A DNA stretch of 21,937 nt from Umbelopsis ramanniana AG (lineage: Eukaryota > Mucoromycota > Umbelopsidomycetes > Umbelopsidales > Umbelopsidaceae), in assembly GCF_025399195.1 (NCBI RefSeq), contig NW_026252201.1:1-21937 (forward strand). The letters are read 5' to 3'. Below, piece after piece: positions 1 to 10,710 of the stretch. Each line of letters begins with the position of its first letter. The stretch's first letter is position 1. The notes under the pieces were generated by a model. The model did not search any database. It was not told where the DNA came from and saw nothing but the letters and a program-made list of their open reading frames with translations. The translations under genes were made by a program, and so were the position numbers.

Positions 1-115
1 CTCTGGGTTTAAATGTATCAAGTGACTGTCTTTTGGTATGAACTCTGAGTTTAAATGTATCAACTCTGGGTTTAAATGTATCAAGTGACTGTCTTGTGGT
101 TTGGATTCTGGGTTT
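1..115. repeat. Short tandem repeat, 42/21/42-bp units
   Basis: Units at 1-42, 43-63 and 64-105, plus a partial unit at 106-115, all begin with a CTCTGGGTTTAAATG-like motif. The middle unit is half length and lacks the AGTGACTGTC part. The array is cut by the window edge, so its full length is unknown. It lies just beyond the 3' end of the hAT element and may be part of that element's subterminal DNA. It is not a telomeric repeat. Confidence 0.8.
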
Positions 116-119
116 GACT

Positions 120-2303
120 TGTTCCCAAAGCTTACAGCTCCCCTTTAGTACAGACTGTATAGACTTGTTACGTTGTTCAATGTTCGATAGTGTTTGTTTT
201 ATTTGCTTTGGATTGATTGGGTTCGCTAACGCTTCAATTCAAGAGAATGCTGCTACATGTCTTCACCTAGGTAACCTTTTTTTTGACCACAATAACATAG
301 TAGGAAATCAGTCAGGCTTCAACCTATTTCGCAGATATGGGATAAATAATCGAGCTTGCGAAAAGGAACGTTCTCTTGGAGTTGAGCTCGCACACACATC
401 CAAATGTTTCCTCGCCATTTTACTGAGTTCGGATATGCTGCTTCTCTCATCTTTCAACATTGTAGCATATCAAAAAAATCATCCGTTGCTGGCGATATTC
501 TTTCGGTAAATCAATCCGTAAATTGATTCTTGAACGACGCCTTACCGAAACAGTATCTGTGATAAGTTAGTAGGAGGAGGCCTAAAATCGTACCGAGCAA
601 CAAGGCGCACTGTCTCCCTGCCAGCATCGATATGCTGCCATTGGAGATTAGAATTTTCCCAGAACACAAACTTGGAACGAGTATCTAAAGCTATCGCTGT
701 AGCCAATATTGAACCATTTCAAGTTTTGCTAAAGTACGTGTCCAACTTGGCAATGGCTTTAGTCACACCGATTGTAAGTCAGTTCGAGGATTATGCTGAT
801 TTGCTGTGCGAGTGAAGTATTAGGTGCTTTAAATCGTCAGAATTAACACTAACTGTGACAATACCAACAACATAAAATATCTTGTATGGTGGAGAGACCA
901 TTCCGCAAGTTCACGTATGATATTGTTGCCATAGTGATAGTTGCGGATCGAAATGCAGAGCTCAGTTTGTTAACTGCTCAAACGGTTCCAATATAAGCAT
1001 AGCTACCTTGAAATATTTCCAATCTATCACAGATAGCCTCATATGCTCAGGTCAACTGCCATCATCTAATCAAAGGCTGACGAAAGCAAAATTGCACTTT
1101 GGATCATTTCGTATGTACTATTCCATTGAGTTCTGACGTCTAAGAAAAGCTGTAGTTCAGGTAGGTCCCATGTTTGACAACAGCGTCTGAAGTGCTTTAT
1201 GTTTTGAGGGCTAGATCTGATCCATACGACACCTTGCCTGAGCTTGTCGACCGGTTTTCCTCTTGAACTGTCTATGCTCATATCTGCTAAATAATCAGCG
1301 GGACCAATGCCTATCCCAGCTTTCAAAATATCCTGAACGGTAAGATTCAATACTTGTCCAAGATAAAACATTTGATGAACACAAGCTTGAGCGTGGAAGT
1401 GATCGCTTCGTCGAATAAATCTCCTCAACCTTCTCAACCATTTTGAGCATGTTACTAGCATTGTCTGTCGTAATGGCCAAATCTTTAATTGCATCGACAA
1501 AAATGGTCGCTAGATTGTCGCCTGTGATACATTTATTTAGTATACATAGACTTACATCGCAAAACGAAGCAATTGTGCCGTAAAAGGTTACCTGTCTGGT
1601 ATCCAAGGATTTGAATGAAGGCTATCAGCAAGTCTTTCTTTTTCCCAATCATAATCTGTCCAATGGGCTGTTATTACGTGGTAGAAAACTCTCCAAGGGC
1701 CAGTACTAACATCCGTAGTATAGCTTATCCAATCTTGTGCCTTAAGTATCATTTCAACTTCTTCAACCTTCAGATCAAAGCAGCGAAAGATACGGTTGCG
1801 AAGAGTGTCGGCGCCGGCCATTTTGATCTCGGCATGGGTGCTATGCCGAGCATAATATAGTAACCTTCTGAAACTTGGCTTTTCAACGATGCTCAACGAA
1901 AGCTGCATTCGATCATCAAGTCAACAGTGAGGGTATCTCACTTTTCGGATGGAAATGGAATGGTCTGTGTGCGTTGAAAAACAAGAGTTCATGAGAGGAT
2001 TTGCAAAGTCAATATTCTCAGCGCGTGCCGGACTATTCTTAGTTATAGCATGTCGGCGAAGCAAATGTGAAATCATTGGGCTACTCGTATAATTGGTGTG
2101 TAGCTGATAGTTTGCAAACAATGAAGGCACCTAATGAGCAACTTGAAGTTCACGTCTACTGTTTCTGCATAATGATTTGCGATAACCCAGCTTTGATTCC
2201 TTCTTCGCTTGCGACACTGACCAATGCTATCAAGAGATAGCTGATTGGAAGAACTGTCGTTGGCATCGTCAAATACCATCGATGTAATCTGTTCGAAGTC
2301 CAT
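120..2303 (-). mobile_element. Decayed hAT-family DNA transposon (copy 1)
   Basis: Reading the minus strand from 2303 to about 120, translated pieces in shifting frames follow the order of a hAT transposase. First comes a BED-type zinc finger (RCLHC near 2110-2130, then HLLRRHAI near 2040-2060). Next is a core segment with VEKPSFRRLL (about 1860-1885) and W-I-S-Y-T-T-D-V-S (about 1725-1755), then ITTDNASNMLK (about 1440-1475) and LDVRTQWNSTYEM (about 1095-1140). A later block resembles KLDTYFSKT and ATAIALDTRSKF (about 670-760). Last is the C-terminal dimerisation block, with LSKMARKHLDVCASSTPRER around 380-450. At least six frameshifts or stops separate these pieces, so no working transposase is encoded. 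Terminal inverted repeats and an 8-bp target duplication were not found by eye. Plus-strand open frames at 96-509 and 1615-1860 are antisense shadows. The hAT assignment is firm, the subfamily is not. Confidence 0.85.
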
Positions 2304-3608
2304 TCAATCAGAATATACGCTATAGTTGTCACATCACACTGTAGTATTCGTACCTGTACATTGAACTTGGTTCAACGTGTGCTTCAGGTAATCAAATATG
2401 ATTGAAATCCTAGGAACTTTAACTGCAAAAGATGATCAGAATCGTAACCATGAGCTATGATAAAAACGCAAATGATGAAAGACATGTAAGGCGTTGGCAA
2501 ACTTTCTCCCGCTTATCACGCATTGTACGCAAATTTTGCAAAGCGAAAGACACTAGCTAGTTTCAAAACACCACATTGGATTTGACAATGATCGAGTCTC
2601 ACTACGTGCTATCGTACTACGAGGCTCTGTGTTTTTCTATAGGAAATAGGAATTATAGTACATTGAATAAACAGGATACCAGTGTCACTGCAAACTCTAC
2701 GTGCGTTATGTGACGATGCCAGTGGATACTAGTTTTTTGCTCAAGTATCTATATCACAACTAGAAAAGAACAGCTACCTCTCTACTGAGTTCTCGTTGAA
2801 AGTTTATTCTGAAAGTCGGTGTTTGTGCTTATTATGTTCTGTCTCCGATGTACACATTTGAAATTCCTTTAGCTCACATCGGTCGTATCGCGAGTGCTCA
2901 ATGTGAGCGTGAATTACTGATATCTCATATCTCACATGTATTTTGGTTGCAGCATGGAAGACTGATTGCGACTGAAAAATGGTACTTTGCTTTGGTGAGA
3001 TAATAGCGGATGCTTGGAACTGACGTGGAACCGTGAAAGAACAAAAAATCTATTGGCATTTCCACCAGTCATTTGTACGTCTCGCCTTGTACACTATACT
3101 TAATGACCGAAGAGTGCTATTTGATTAGCAAAGAGTGGGTCTTATGAGAGAACTCCATTTTATTATCCTTTAAACCACCACGGATTTTCGCTAGAGTTTG
3201 GCAGTCCTTCGGTTCCATGGAAATAATCCGCAAGTGCCACAAACAAGAAATATACCAGAATTTGCTACCAGTAATAACTAAAATATCTCCTTATATTCTT
3301 GTTCTCGGTAACCGAAGGGGGTATTGCTTTTGTCAGTTGGAAGTCAGCTTCAAGAAAACTGTCTACTTTCTGTTTCTGGCAGATTTTCGTAACGTCTCGC
3401 GGAGCTTCGGATATGCGATGTTTGAAGTTTAAGAAATGCATTAACGATATAACAAATATTCATGAAGGACATCATTGATAGTCAAGTTCCTGAAAACATC
3501 GTTCTTTTCATGACTTATTATCTGTATTTTCGTGTGGGGAGACGTTAGAGTTCTGGTCTTAGGTATATGCAACCTTGGGTTAGAGTTACCAGAGAGAGTT
3601 TCTTATAT
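2304..3608. other. Gene-free interval
   Basis: I see no coding pattern, RNA gene or clear repeat here. The only open frame of note (3217-3432, plus) has no recognisable motif and no splice-site context. The left part may hold the 5' end of the hAT element, and the last few hundred bases are the downstream flank of family copy A. Confidence 0.6.
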
Positions 3609-5881
3609 TCATGTGCTACTTTGCTTTCTTTTCGTTGGTGTGACATTACAAGTTGGAAAGACAATTGTTGTACGTTTTGGAGATCCTATTCTTGAAGATT
3701 CTTCCTGAAATGTATTTGCTAGAGAGTCTTCCAAATCATCGTCATCCAAATCATGGTGCTCAACCTCATTAATGACTTTCAGCACCAGCAACTTAATAAA
3801 ACAAACTTTGAGTACCAAGTAGTATTGAAGCTCATTCCTCATTCTGAAATCACAAACTTACCTTTGTCGATATCAGAGCTGACATTAATGGCAGTAATTT
3901 GCGCCTGACTTGCAAAGCACTTGTAGGTACTGAATACAACTTGGACCTTGTGATCCGACAACAGTAGCCCATTGGGGAATCCATAACCATTAATTCCATG
4001 GACAAACCTATTACAAAACATTGATTATAATGTATTTTCTTGACGCATACTATGATTATAAGCCTACCAGAAAGGATATATCCAATGGTGCGAAGTTGTC
4101 TTACAGACGATTCCACGTTGTCAACCAAGTCACACAAATTATTCAACATGTCTTTCAAAGTTTTGGCAGCCTTGACTCCTTTCTCCATGAGCTTTTTCGT
4201 TCCCCAACTTCCTTCGTCCTTGGCGCCAGCTTCAGCACAACCATACTCAGCTGAATTCTTTCTAAGAATGAGGTCGCCCCTTCTGCCCATTGCCTTTCTT
4301 TTCATTTTGACCATTGACGCTATCACCCTGTCTTGATTCTTTCTTGTGGAAGTTGCAATGCTACTGGATTCCCCCCTATTTTTTGATAGAGCTTTATAAT
4401 GACATCTTTTTTACATTATATCATATAATAAATAATGACCTACCGTACTGTTTCCAGATCCTCAACATCAGCAAACACTCTATCGATCATTGTCCATATC
4501 CTAGCCATGTACCAGCTTTCGGAATGTTGTGAGTTTAGACTGCCAGCCTCAAATTCTGCAATCCTGCGACAAAGACAGCCATCAACACAAGAATCTTTAA
4601 CTTCCAAGCCCACAAGCAGATTACTTACATCATGTCAATGGTCCTCCGTATCCAGTCTTGGTAAAAGTGTTCTTTCCTATTGAACGGTTGGTACCATTCC
4701 AAATTCTTTAAACATGCCATTCGTAATTGTTCTGTTGTAGTCTACCAAATAGACAACATTAGCAAAATGCAAATGATAATCCCTCGTAGCACTATGTCAT
4801 AGTCCACATACACAATTGAATAACTTCAAATAAGCGATGACATCCTTTTGTAAAGGTTCCATGATGACACGGTTACAGGCCTTCATCTCATCAATTTCGG
4901 CCTCTGTGAAAACACCTTGCTGTAGATAGGTAGCATCATAAGGATCTAGGATGAACGAAAGAGATGGACTAACAAAATATGTATTTTTAAAAGTTACATT
5001 TATCGTCTACCAGTTGTCATAGCAACTTACTGATCATACACGCATTTCTTAGCAAACTTGTATAGCTCATCTTCCACATATTTGCCAGTGGACAACTTCC
5101 ATTTCTGTTCTTCTCGCATAAGCTTGTAAGCCTTCGTAAGCACTTCAAGTGCTACCGCGCTAATAGTGTTGTTGTTTTCTTCCTCTTCTTCATTAAAGTT
5201 ATCGAGTTGATGAGATTCCTATAATATTACCAACATTTTTTTCAGAAAAATATACGTATATGCATGCAACGTTTACAATATTGTAAACCTTACCACCTCC
5301 CTGTCATCTTATGAACAATAGACCATCCATTAATATTTTTACAAACGCTCCAGCTATGCTTACATATTTTACTTACCATCTGACGTCAGCTGAACACCTT
5401 CATCGCTTTTCACTACAAAGAGTATAAAGGATGAAAAATATCTATAAGGTTTAAGTACTACATGCCAACTAAAGTAATACCGTTATGATCTTGCGTTATA
5501 TGTGCTTTCAAATCCTTGACATCGACACAATGATAGTCACATGCGATGCATTCATGATGTACCACTGCATCAGGATCTTCTGCAGATGTATATATATACC
5601 TATAAAACAATTAGACATATATCAACACGTCAATGATAGCTGATTGGAAACGTCTTAACTTTTGGTCATTTGTTCTCCGAAATCCCTTGCTGCGGTAGTC
5701 CTTAATCTCAATGCCTAAAGGCTAATCGTTAGATTCACATAACCCATTCTTCTTAGGATCAAGCTTCTTGCCTACCATGACTTAACATATGCTTTCTAAG
5801 GTTAGAATGAACAAATCCGCTTCGTTCGCAGTAGGGACAAGTTACTCGTAAAATGACAGCTTGACGCATAGAGTCGGACAT
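3609..5881 (-). CDS. Family copy A: two-finger C2H2 protein, apparently intact, 12 exons
   Basis: Exons (minus strand): 5881-5776, 5714-5660, 5599-5481, 5412-5377, 5307-5294, 5218-5031, 4968-4812, 4741-4629, 4563-4444, 4375-4068, 4007-3862, 3791-3609. All introns are 60-75 bp GT-AG, and the phases agree throughout, giving 514 codons. Residues 15-35 form a C2H2 finger (C-x2-C-x12-H-x3-H) and 71-92 a second (C-x2-C-x12-H-x4-H). Residues 119-127 are acidic and Asn-rich. The core has KWKLSTGKYVEDELYKFAKK (about 149-168), SFILDPYDATYL, ESWYMARIWTMIDRVF, RGDLILRKNSAEYGCAEAG (335-353) and GTKKL (361-365). The tail (455-514) carries GSPKR and TPTKRKQSST, a possible nuclear localisation signal. Fingers plus a basic tail suggest a nuclear nucleic-acid-binding protein, which is inference. 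The core resembles Mucorales hypothetical proteins I recall, but I know no described function. The start at 5881 was chosen because it precedes the first finger closely; an in-frame ATG at 6034 is the alternative. Least certain are the 14-nt exon and the last acceptor. Confidence 0.82.
5294..5307 (-). other. Predicted 14-nt microexon of copy A
   Basis: Without this exon, the exon at 5412-5377 (ending in phase 1) cannot join the exon at 5218-5031, which must start in phase 0. The 14 bases at 5307-5294 lie between an AAG acceptor end and a GTAAGG donor. They restore the frame and add an Asp-Arg-Glu-Val stretch matching the acidic linker. The two flanking introns would be 69 and 75 bp, typical of this gene. 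Transcript evidence would be decisive. Confidence 0.6.
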
Positions 5882-6302
5882 AATTAAGGCACCCGACCTT
5901 TTCCACCGTAACAAAATTAATGTAGTCGAATTATCAGCAACGTGATCGTGGATTACAGTGGAAGATGACTGGTACCAAAAGAAAAAACCCTTGACATGCC
6001 AAATTTGCCAAATTTGTGATATTGTTACCATCATGAATCGTTCCTGTATGAGACTTTATCATCTACCAACACCATCTTATCTTCACGCGAATACCAAAGG
6101 TGCCAGGGTCATATGATACATAACCTCTCGTCCAATAATCTATCACCATTCCATCGAAAACATCTACTGATTCTCTAACATTTGTTTATTTTATATCATC
6201 CAGTACGCCAAAAAAAGAAAATTCAAATCAAGATCATTAAGCATACAGAAAAATTTCGGCATCATCAAAGAGCTTTTATTATTTTCAGCCAAAGGTAGTC
6301 AC

Positions 6303-7113
6303 TCAGTTTTTCACTTCACCATCTTCACTCCAATGCGTATATGATCCAGTTGCTCTTGCAGTTACGGATGAGGCCAGACAACTCTGACCAATCGGATGCT
6401 GAGGTTCGATCGTCTGTGTTGACAATCCCTCAAGCTCCATGTCAAGTTCCATGTTAGAGATTTCTTCTTCCTCATAATGGCTTGACAGAATTACAGATTT
6501 ACTTGAGTCATTTTCTTCGTCTTGTCCATTTCCAGCACTTACCGCCAACTTCTGGGCTTCCTTGACAGATTTTGCGTACGCTTTTTCAGCTTGCTTCATT
6601 TTTTCCCTTAGACTGTCAGCATCAAAACCATCCTTGACCGTGGCAGTGGTGCTCGGCTGGAGATAGCTTAGCATGTCTTCAACAGTGGTCTTTGATTGAT
6701 CGCTGGCTCTGAGAGTGGTGATATTCCTGCTTGGCTGCACGTCAGGTTAGAAGGTTTCTGCCAACCTTAGGAAATCCACGTTCACGGAAAGGGATACACC
6801 ACTACGGTACATCTTGGCAGAAAGATCACCTAGCATGTGAAAACGAAGCGTTCAGTTACATTGCAACAATGAAAAAACGACCAAGATGGGAAACCTTACC
6901 ACCAATATGGACCTTATCTCCAACAGAAATATTGCCTTCACGAAGAAATTCCAAAATGGCCAGACTGGAAACATTGCAAAGCACTCTTGTCGTTCCCTCT
7001 CTTACTAAAAAGTAGGCTGCAAAATCCAGGTCGGCTTTCGCCTTCCTCATCTTCACCTCACTGGAACTCCACACAGGAAGAGACGTTAATGATCCGGTTA
7101 GAGTAACGTACAT
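6303..7113 (-). CDS. Hypothetical protein, small compact N-terminal domain plus acidic tail
   Basis: Exon 1 is 7113-6900, followed by a 70-bp intron (6899-6830) with GTAAGG donor, CTGAAC branch-like site and CTAG acceptor. Exon 2 starts at 6829. A strong branch/acceptor pair (CTAACCTGACGTGCAG) ends at 6735, so exon 3 is 6734-6303; the exon 2 donor is uncertain, with 6798 fitting the phase and giving about 225 residues. The first about 90 residues alternate short hydrophobic strands (MYVTLTGSLTS, AAYFLVREGTTRVLCNVSS, VGDKVHIGG), which could be an OB-like beta barrel, but I cannot place it in a family. The C-terminal part has a probable helix or coiled coil (DADSLREKMKQAEKAYAKSV) and then an acidic Glu/Ser-rich tail ending in GEVKN. 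It faces the same way as copy A about 420 bp downstream. No damage is visible, so I take it as a host gene of unknown function. Confidence 0.6.
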
Positions 7114-7794
7114 GATGTTTTGAAAAGATGATTTAGAATTTCCATCTTTCTAAAAGTTTTCATCTTTTTATTCGACAACGATGAAACGCCATCCATCAAT
7201 CTTCCTAAAATAAGATTATTTTGATCAAACCCAAAACCATGTCGCGTGGCCGCATCAATGTAACCCACCAATCTTGTTCAAAACAGGCAACTTATTTCCT
7301 CCCACCCCCAACATTTTATGACCCCCCACATTATTTTGCTATCATCACCATTGTTGCACAAAAGTTATTTCAAAGAACAACACCACCTTAAGAAAAAAGG
7401 AAAATACCAGACACCAAACTGTTTTTAATCTCTTTAACATGTTCTTCGCAATGACTTGTGGATTTATATATGCTCAAAACATCAGTTATCCTACAACCGA
7501 TAACGAAAACGCTATTTTCGATGTATATGGAATGAATGAGTATATGATCTACTTTTGTGTTCCCATCCATTGTTAACATTTTTTCATAAACCGCTGCCAA
7601 TTCGTGTGTGTGTTTCACCACAAGTTTTAACAGAAGCTGACATTACACCCGAATCTACCTGGCATTTGTATGTAGTTGCATATGGCTTTTGAAAATCATG
7701 TCGGCTGGGCCCACGGGGCTCAACTTATTTTAAATGCTTTCAAAGTTGAAAAATATTTCAGCCCGCTGCTATTCCCATAGAAATTTTCAACACT
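7114..7794. other. Mostly non-coding interval with one weak ORF
   Basis: The first part (7114-7387) is AT-rich and is the likely upstream region of the 6303-7113 gene. A 77-codon minus-strand frame at 7388-7621 reads like a plausible exon (hydrophobic runs VDHILIHSIYI and SVFVIGCRITDV), but has no recognised motif and no convincing splice partner. I do not call it a gene. Nothing is recognised in 7622-7794. Confidence 0.4.
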
Positions 7795-8400
7795 ATGCAA
7801 ACTATCACTGGTGATTTTTTAACCATAGAAGACTATGAACTTCGTACTGAATACAACAGTCTTGACTTCTCAAACCTTCATGTTGCTACCTCGTCAGCTC
7901 CAACTACATCCCTAGGTACTACTCCAGGCATTCCAATAGTTAGGACGGCTTTAGCAAAAAACATTCTAACTAACTATTCTTATACAACTTTTTTTTTAAC
8001 AAGTCCTACCATATACCTTATTCCACATCCCTTCCACACTCACAATTACTCATTAGCGCCTTTTTTTGATATGATCTAACCCGTTGAACAAACAGCATAC
8101 AATTAGATCACTTCCTCAAAGATAACCCCAAACGTTATTCCTAATTGACGAATGCTCCATGATATCTTGCACGATGGTGGATAATCTAGGGAATACACTC
8201 CGCAATGCAACCGGTTCTGAATGCATTCGCGGGATGGCTTACCCCGTGGTGATATTTGGTGACTTTGGCCAACTCCTTCCTTTTGGAAACGACCATCGGC
8301 CACCACTAGAACATTCCCATTACTTACCTTATTGGCTTACACAAACGGAACATAACACCTTTTCTTTCTTACAAATTTACCGTCCTTTGCATCGCCTTCA
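7795..8400 (+). pseudogene. Helitron/PIF1-like helicase remnant
   Basis: From about 8136 to 8400 the plus strand encodes LIDECSM, then about 45 residues later VVIFGDFGQLLPF. These match motif II (Walker B, D-E-x-S-M) and motif III (G-D-F-x-Q-L-x-P) of PIF1-type superfamily 1B helicases, the type carried by Helitrons. The Walker A part is not visible. A separate open frame at 7795-8079 (LTIEDYELRTEYNSLDF, then GIPIVRTALAKNILTNY) lies just upstream and may belong to the same element, but I do not recognise it. The helicase piece starts after a frame change near 8130 and loses similarity after about 8400, so this is a broken fragment. No Rep/HUH motif or Helitron terminal hairpin was seen. A fragment of a host PIF1 paralogue is the alternative. 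Confidence 0.6.
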
Positions 8401-8749
8401 GCCTCTTATTTCATGGTCGTCACTGCAGCTACTTATGTTGTACAGCGCCGTCAGCACAAAATATTATATATCCATAACAATTTTGTCACAAGTTCATGGG
8501 ACTTTTTCCTTCAACTTTGCCCATACTAAATAGTCTCAATTTCTATGAAAACACATCAACAACAGATAACTGTCCATAGTCATGAAAAATATTAAAGGTT
8601 TTTTTTAACGATGGCATTGGTCGATAGAAGTACGTCGTCTGATCAGCAATCATCGCTATCGGTCAATCTACATACCTTTGCCATATAACACTGGAAATAA
8701 GAAGTCAACGAAAGACTCGCTACAGACCATACGCAAACGAATGGAACAT

Positions 8750-9769
8750 ACTGAAAAAAAAAGAAGCAAGGTGAATTGAAAACGCCTTGTCGAAGCTTGT
8801 GTGCTGTTACTTACTGCTCATATAAGATGCCCTTTCCAGCTTCATACAAAATATCCTCGACAAATCGACCAGATTGTAGCATCCATTTGAATTCATTTTC
8901 ATAGTCAGATACTTTTGCTTGTGCTCCTCAAAGCTTTCTCCTGTCATCTTCGGGCGATAACCCCCTGGCCCATCCAAAGGTGTTTGCAATGAATCTTCCT
9001 CTCTGCTTCTCTTCCGTGTTTCCAACACCTGGAGAAAAGAAAAAAAAATCAAGACTTAATACCTCATCACCACCTTGCGACAAAATATGAAGATACAAAC
9101 TTACAACTTCTTCCACCATGTTCCCTGATCCTTGACCAACATCATCTATGGATTGCTGTGTATCAGAATCGCCAGGTTGTACAACTTGTTCTTCTAAAAT
9201 ATCTTGTCATTTAATGACGCTACCACAATATCACTTTATCAGTCATGAAATTACCAAAGGGATTGCTCTGCTCGGCATGAGATATGACGGTATGATCACT
9301 GACAACACTATTATCCTCATTCAACGCTATACAAAGAACAGATAATGGTGTCAGATTTTTTCACATCTTGTGATATTATACGGTTGAAGCTTAAATACCG
9401 TTATTATGGATCAGCTCATAGTGCTTCTTCAGATCAGGTAGTAACGGGAAGTGGTGAGAGCAAAGCAGGCAGCCAAAATGAGTTGCATCGGCGTTTTCAT
9501 CCACATAAACGTATCTAAAAAGGCGTTCAAGATTGATTTGTGTGAATAGTACAGTTCGAATGAGATATACCTATCGTTTGCGGCTCGTTTGGAGTCATTG
9601 TGCTCAACCGTAAATGCTAAAAAGATTGTTGGGAAAAGGCGCAATACAGTTCGTCCCGTAATAGGAGCTTACCATGATATTTATTGAGATGCTGCGTGAG
9701 TCTCCGTTTGGTTGTATATGGCTTTATACAAACGTGGCAAGCATGCGTTATTTCGATTCTTTCTCTCAT
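8750..9769 (-). pseudogene. Family copy B: 5' part of a two-finger C2H2 gene, truncated
   Basis: Exons on the minus strand: 9769-9673, 9616-9571, 9514-9399, 9326-9255, 9193-9105, 9028-8815, then a start at 8750; introns are 56-76 bp and the phases agree up to the sixth exon. Exon 1 encodes a C2H2 finger (CHVCIKPYTTKRRLTQHLNKYH) split from the second (CLLCSHHFPLLPDLKKHYEL-IH) by the same exon boundaries as copy A. A Gln/Asp/Ser linker follows, then KWMLQSGRFVEDILYE, which aligns with KWKLSTGKYVEDELYK of A. Inside exon 6 an apparent single-base frameshift near 8915 separates the linker frame from the conserved frame. After the acceptor at 8750 the frame stops within 10 codons and the rest of the core is absent. 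An upstream in-frame ATG at 9841 is possible. The truncated side faces the helicase remnant at 7795-8400. Confidence 0.72.
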
Positions 9770-9841
9770 TGGTGATGTTAAAATCTGAACAAAGCATCTA
9801 TCTTCACCCAAGGGAAGTGTTGTCCTTGTCTTAACCCTCAC

Positions 9842-10144
9842 GTGACTAATCTTACATTTATCCCGACCCTTGACCCTTTAAATGTTACACCTAACCAGTA
9901 ACTTGACCCTTATATTCACCCTTATGTTATAAATCATCATCCCATCCGACATTGATCTAATGTGCTATCACTTCTAAATATTTAATGAGATATTCTCCTT
10001 CATCTTAACTATTTTATGACGGTTAGCTCGAACATGACCATCATATTCTTACATTCTGTTGAATTAAAGGGGGATTATGGAATGAGAAAAATAGTCGGGT
10101 AGAGGTCCACGTATATTCACAGAAAGTAATCTATATATACAATA
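9842..10144. other. Gene-free interval; right end may be very degenerate 28S DNA
   Basis: The stretch begins with several GACCCTT/CACCCTT motifs and is otherwise AT-rich. From about 10078 to 10144, short matches (TAGAGGTCCA at 10098-10107, AGAAAGTAAT near 10121) line up with the 28S sequence that normally precedes the recognisable fragment at 10145. Homology may therefore extend left in decayed form. Nothing else is recognised. Confidence 0.4.
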
Positions 10145-10259
10145 CCTGGTTTGTAGCAACCAAGCGTTCATAGCAACGTTGCTTTTTGACTCTTCGATGT
10201 GCCTTTTCCTATCATACCGAAGCAGAATTCGGTAAGCGTTGGATTGTTCACCCACTAAT

Positions 10260-10299
<40 letters not shown>

Positions 10300-10710
10300 T
10301 GTTTTACCCTACTGATGAAGTTGTTGTCGCAACAGTAATTGAAGTTAGTACGAGAGGAACCCTTCATTCACATAATTGGTATTTGCGGTTGTCTGAGAAG
10401 ACAATGCCGCGAAGCTACCATGTGCTGGATTATAGCTGAACGCCTCTAAGTTAGAATCCATGCTGGAAGCGATGATGTGATTTTTCCATATTGAGTTGAA
10501 TACAAATAGACCTTGTGTCCTGAATCATATTTTGTTAGGTCAGGCTAGTAAACGGAAAGATTTGCTGGTCTTCTGGCGCATGATAATCTCAAATATTGGA
10601 GATGTAAAATCCTTTGCAGACGACTTGAATATACAACGGAGTATTGTAAGCGGCAGAGTACCCTTGTTGGTACGATCCGCTGAGATTAAGCTCTTGTTGG
10701 ACAGATTTGT
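10145..10710 (+). rRNA. Diverged 3' fragment of the 28S (25S) rRNA gene
   Basis: The stretch matches, from memory, the last about 565 nt of a fungal large-subunit rRNA. It starts inside the CTGGCTTGTGGC segment (here CTGGTTTGTAGC). It continues through CTATCATACCGAAGCAGAAT, ACCCACTAATAGGGAACGTG and GGGTTTAGACCGTCGTGAGA, with the sarcin-ricin loop AGTACGAGAGGAAC intact at 10347-10360. It ends with CAACGGAGTATTGTAAGCGG and GATCCGCTGAGATTAAGC near 10640-10700. No 18S, 5.8S or most of the 28S is present, and there are many substitutions, several in normally invariant helices and often C-to-T or G-to-A. It is therefore a dispersed relic and not a working rDNA unit. The open frames at 10239-10439 and 10496-10897 are accidental. 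Confidence 0.9.

Noticed and set aside
1-115. Telomeric or subtelomeric repeat array.
   Set aside because: The units are 42/21 bp with no TTAGGG-like short motif, and too few copies are visible.
96-509. 137-codon plus-strand open frame.
   Set aside because: It is antisense to the hAT dimerisation domain and 3' end; the minus strand carries the recognisable motif.
3217-3432. 71-codon plus-strand open frame as a gene.
   Set aside because: No motif, no homologous block elsewhere in the window and no splice context; its length is expected by chance in AT-rich DNA.
3609-5881. Separate small genes at 3609-3842, 3850-4326 and 5759-6034.
   Set aside because: Splice sites with matching phases join these frames into one gene, and the paralogues show the same block order.
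9842-10144. Group I intron end at the L2449-type position, because the 28S fragment begins near the GATAA/CTGG site and AAAAATAGTCGGG upstream resembles a group I S element.
   Set aside because: Short matches to ordinary 28S sequence (TAGAGGTCCA, AGAAAGTAAT) continue upstream of 10145, so decayed exon explains the stretch better. No P7 5' strand or other core was found.
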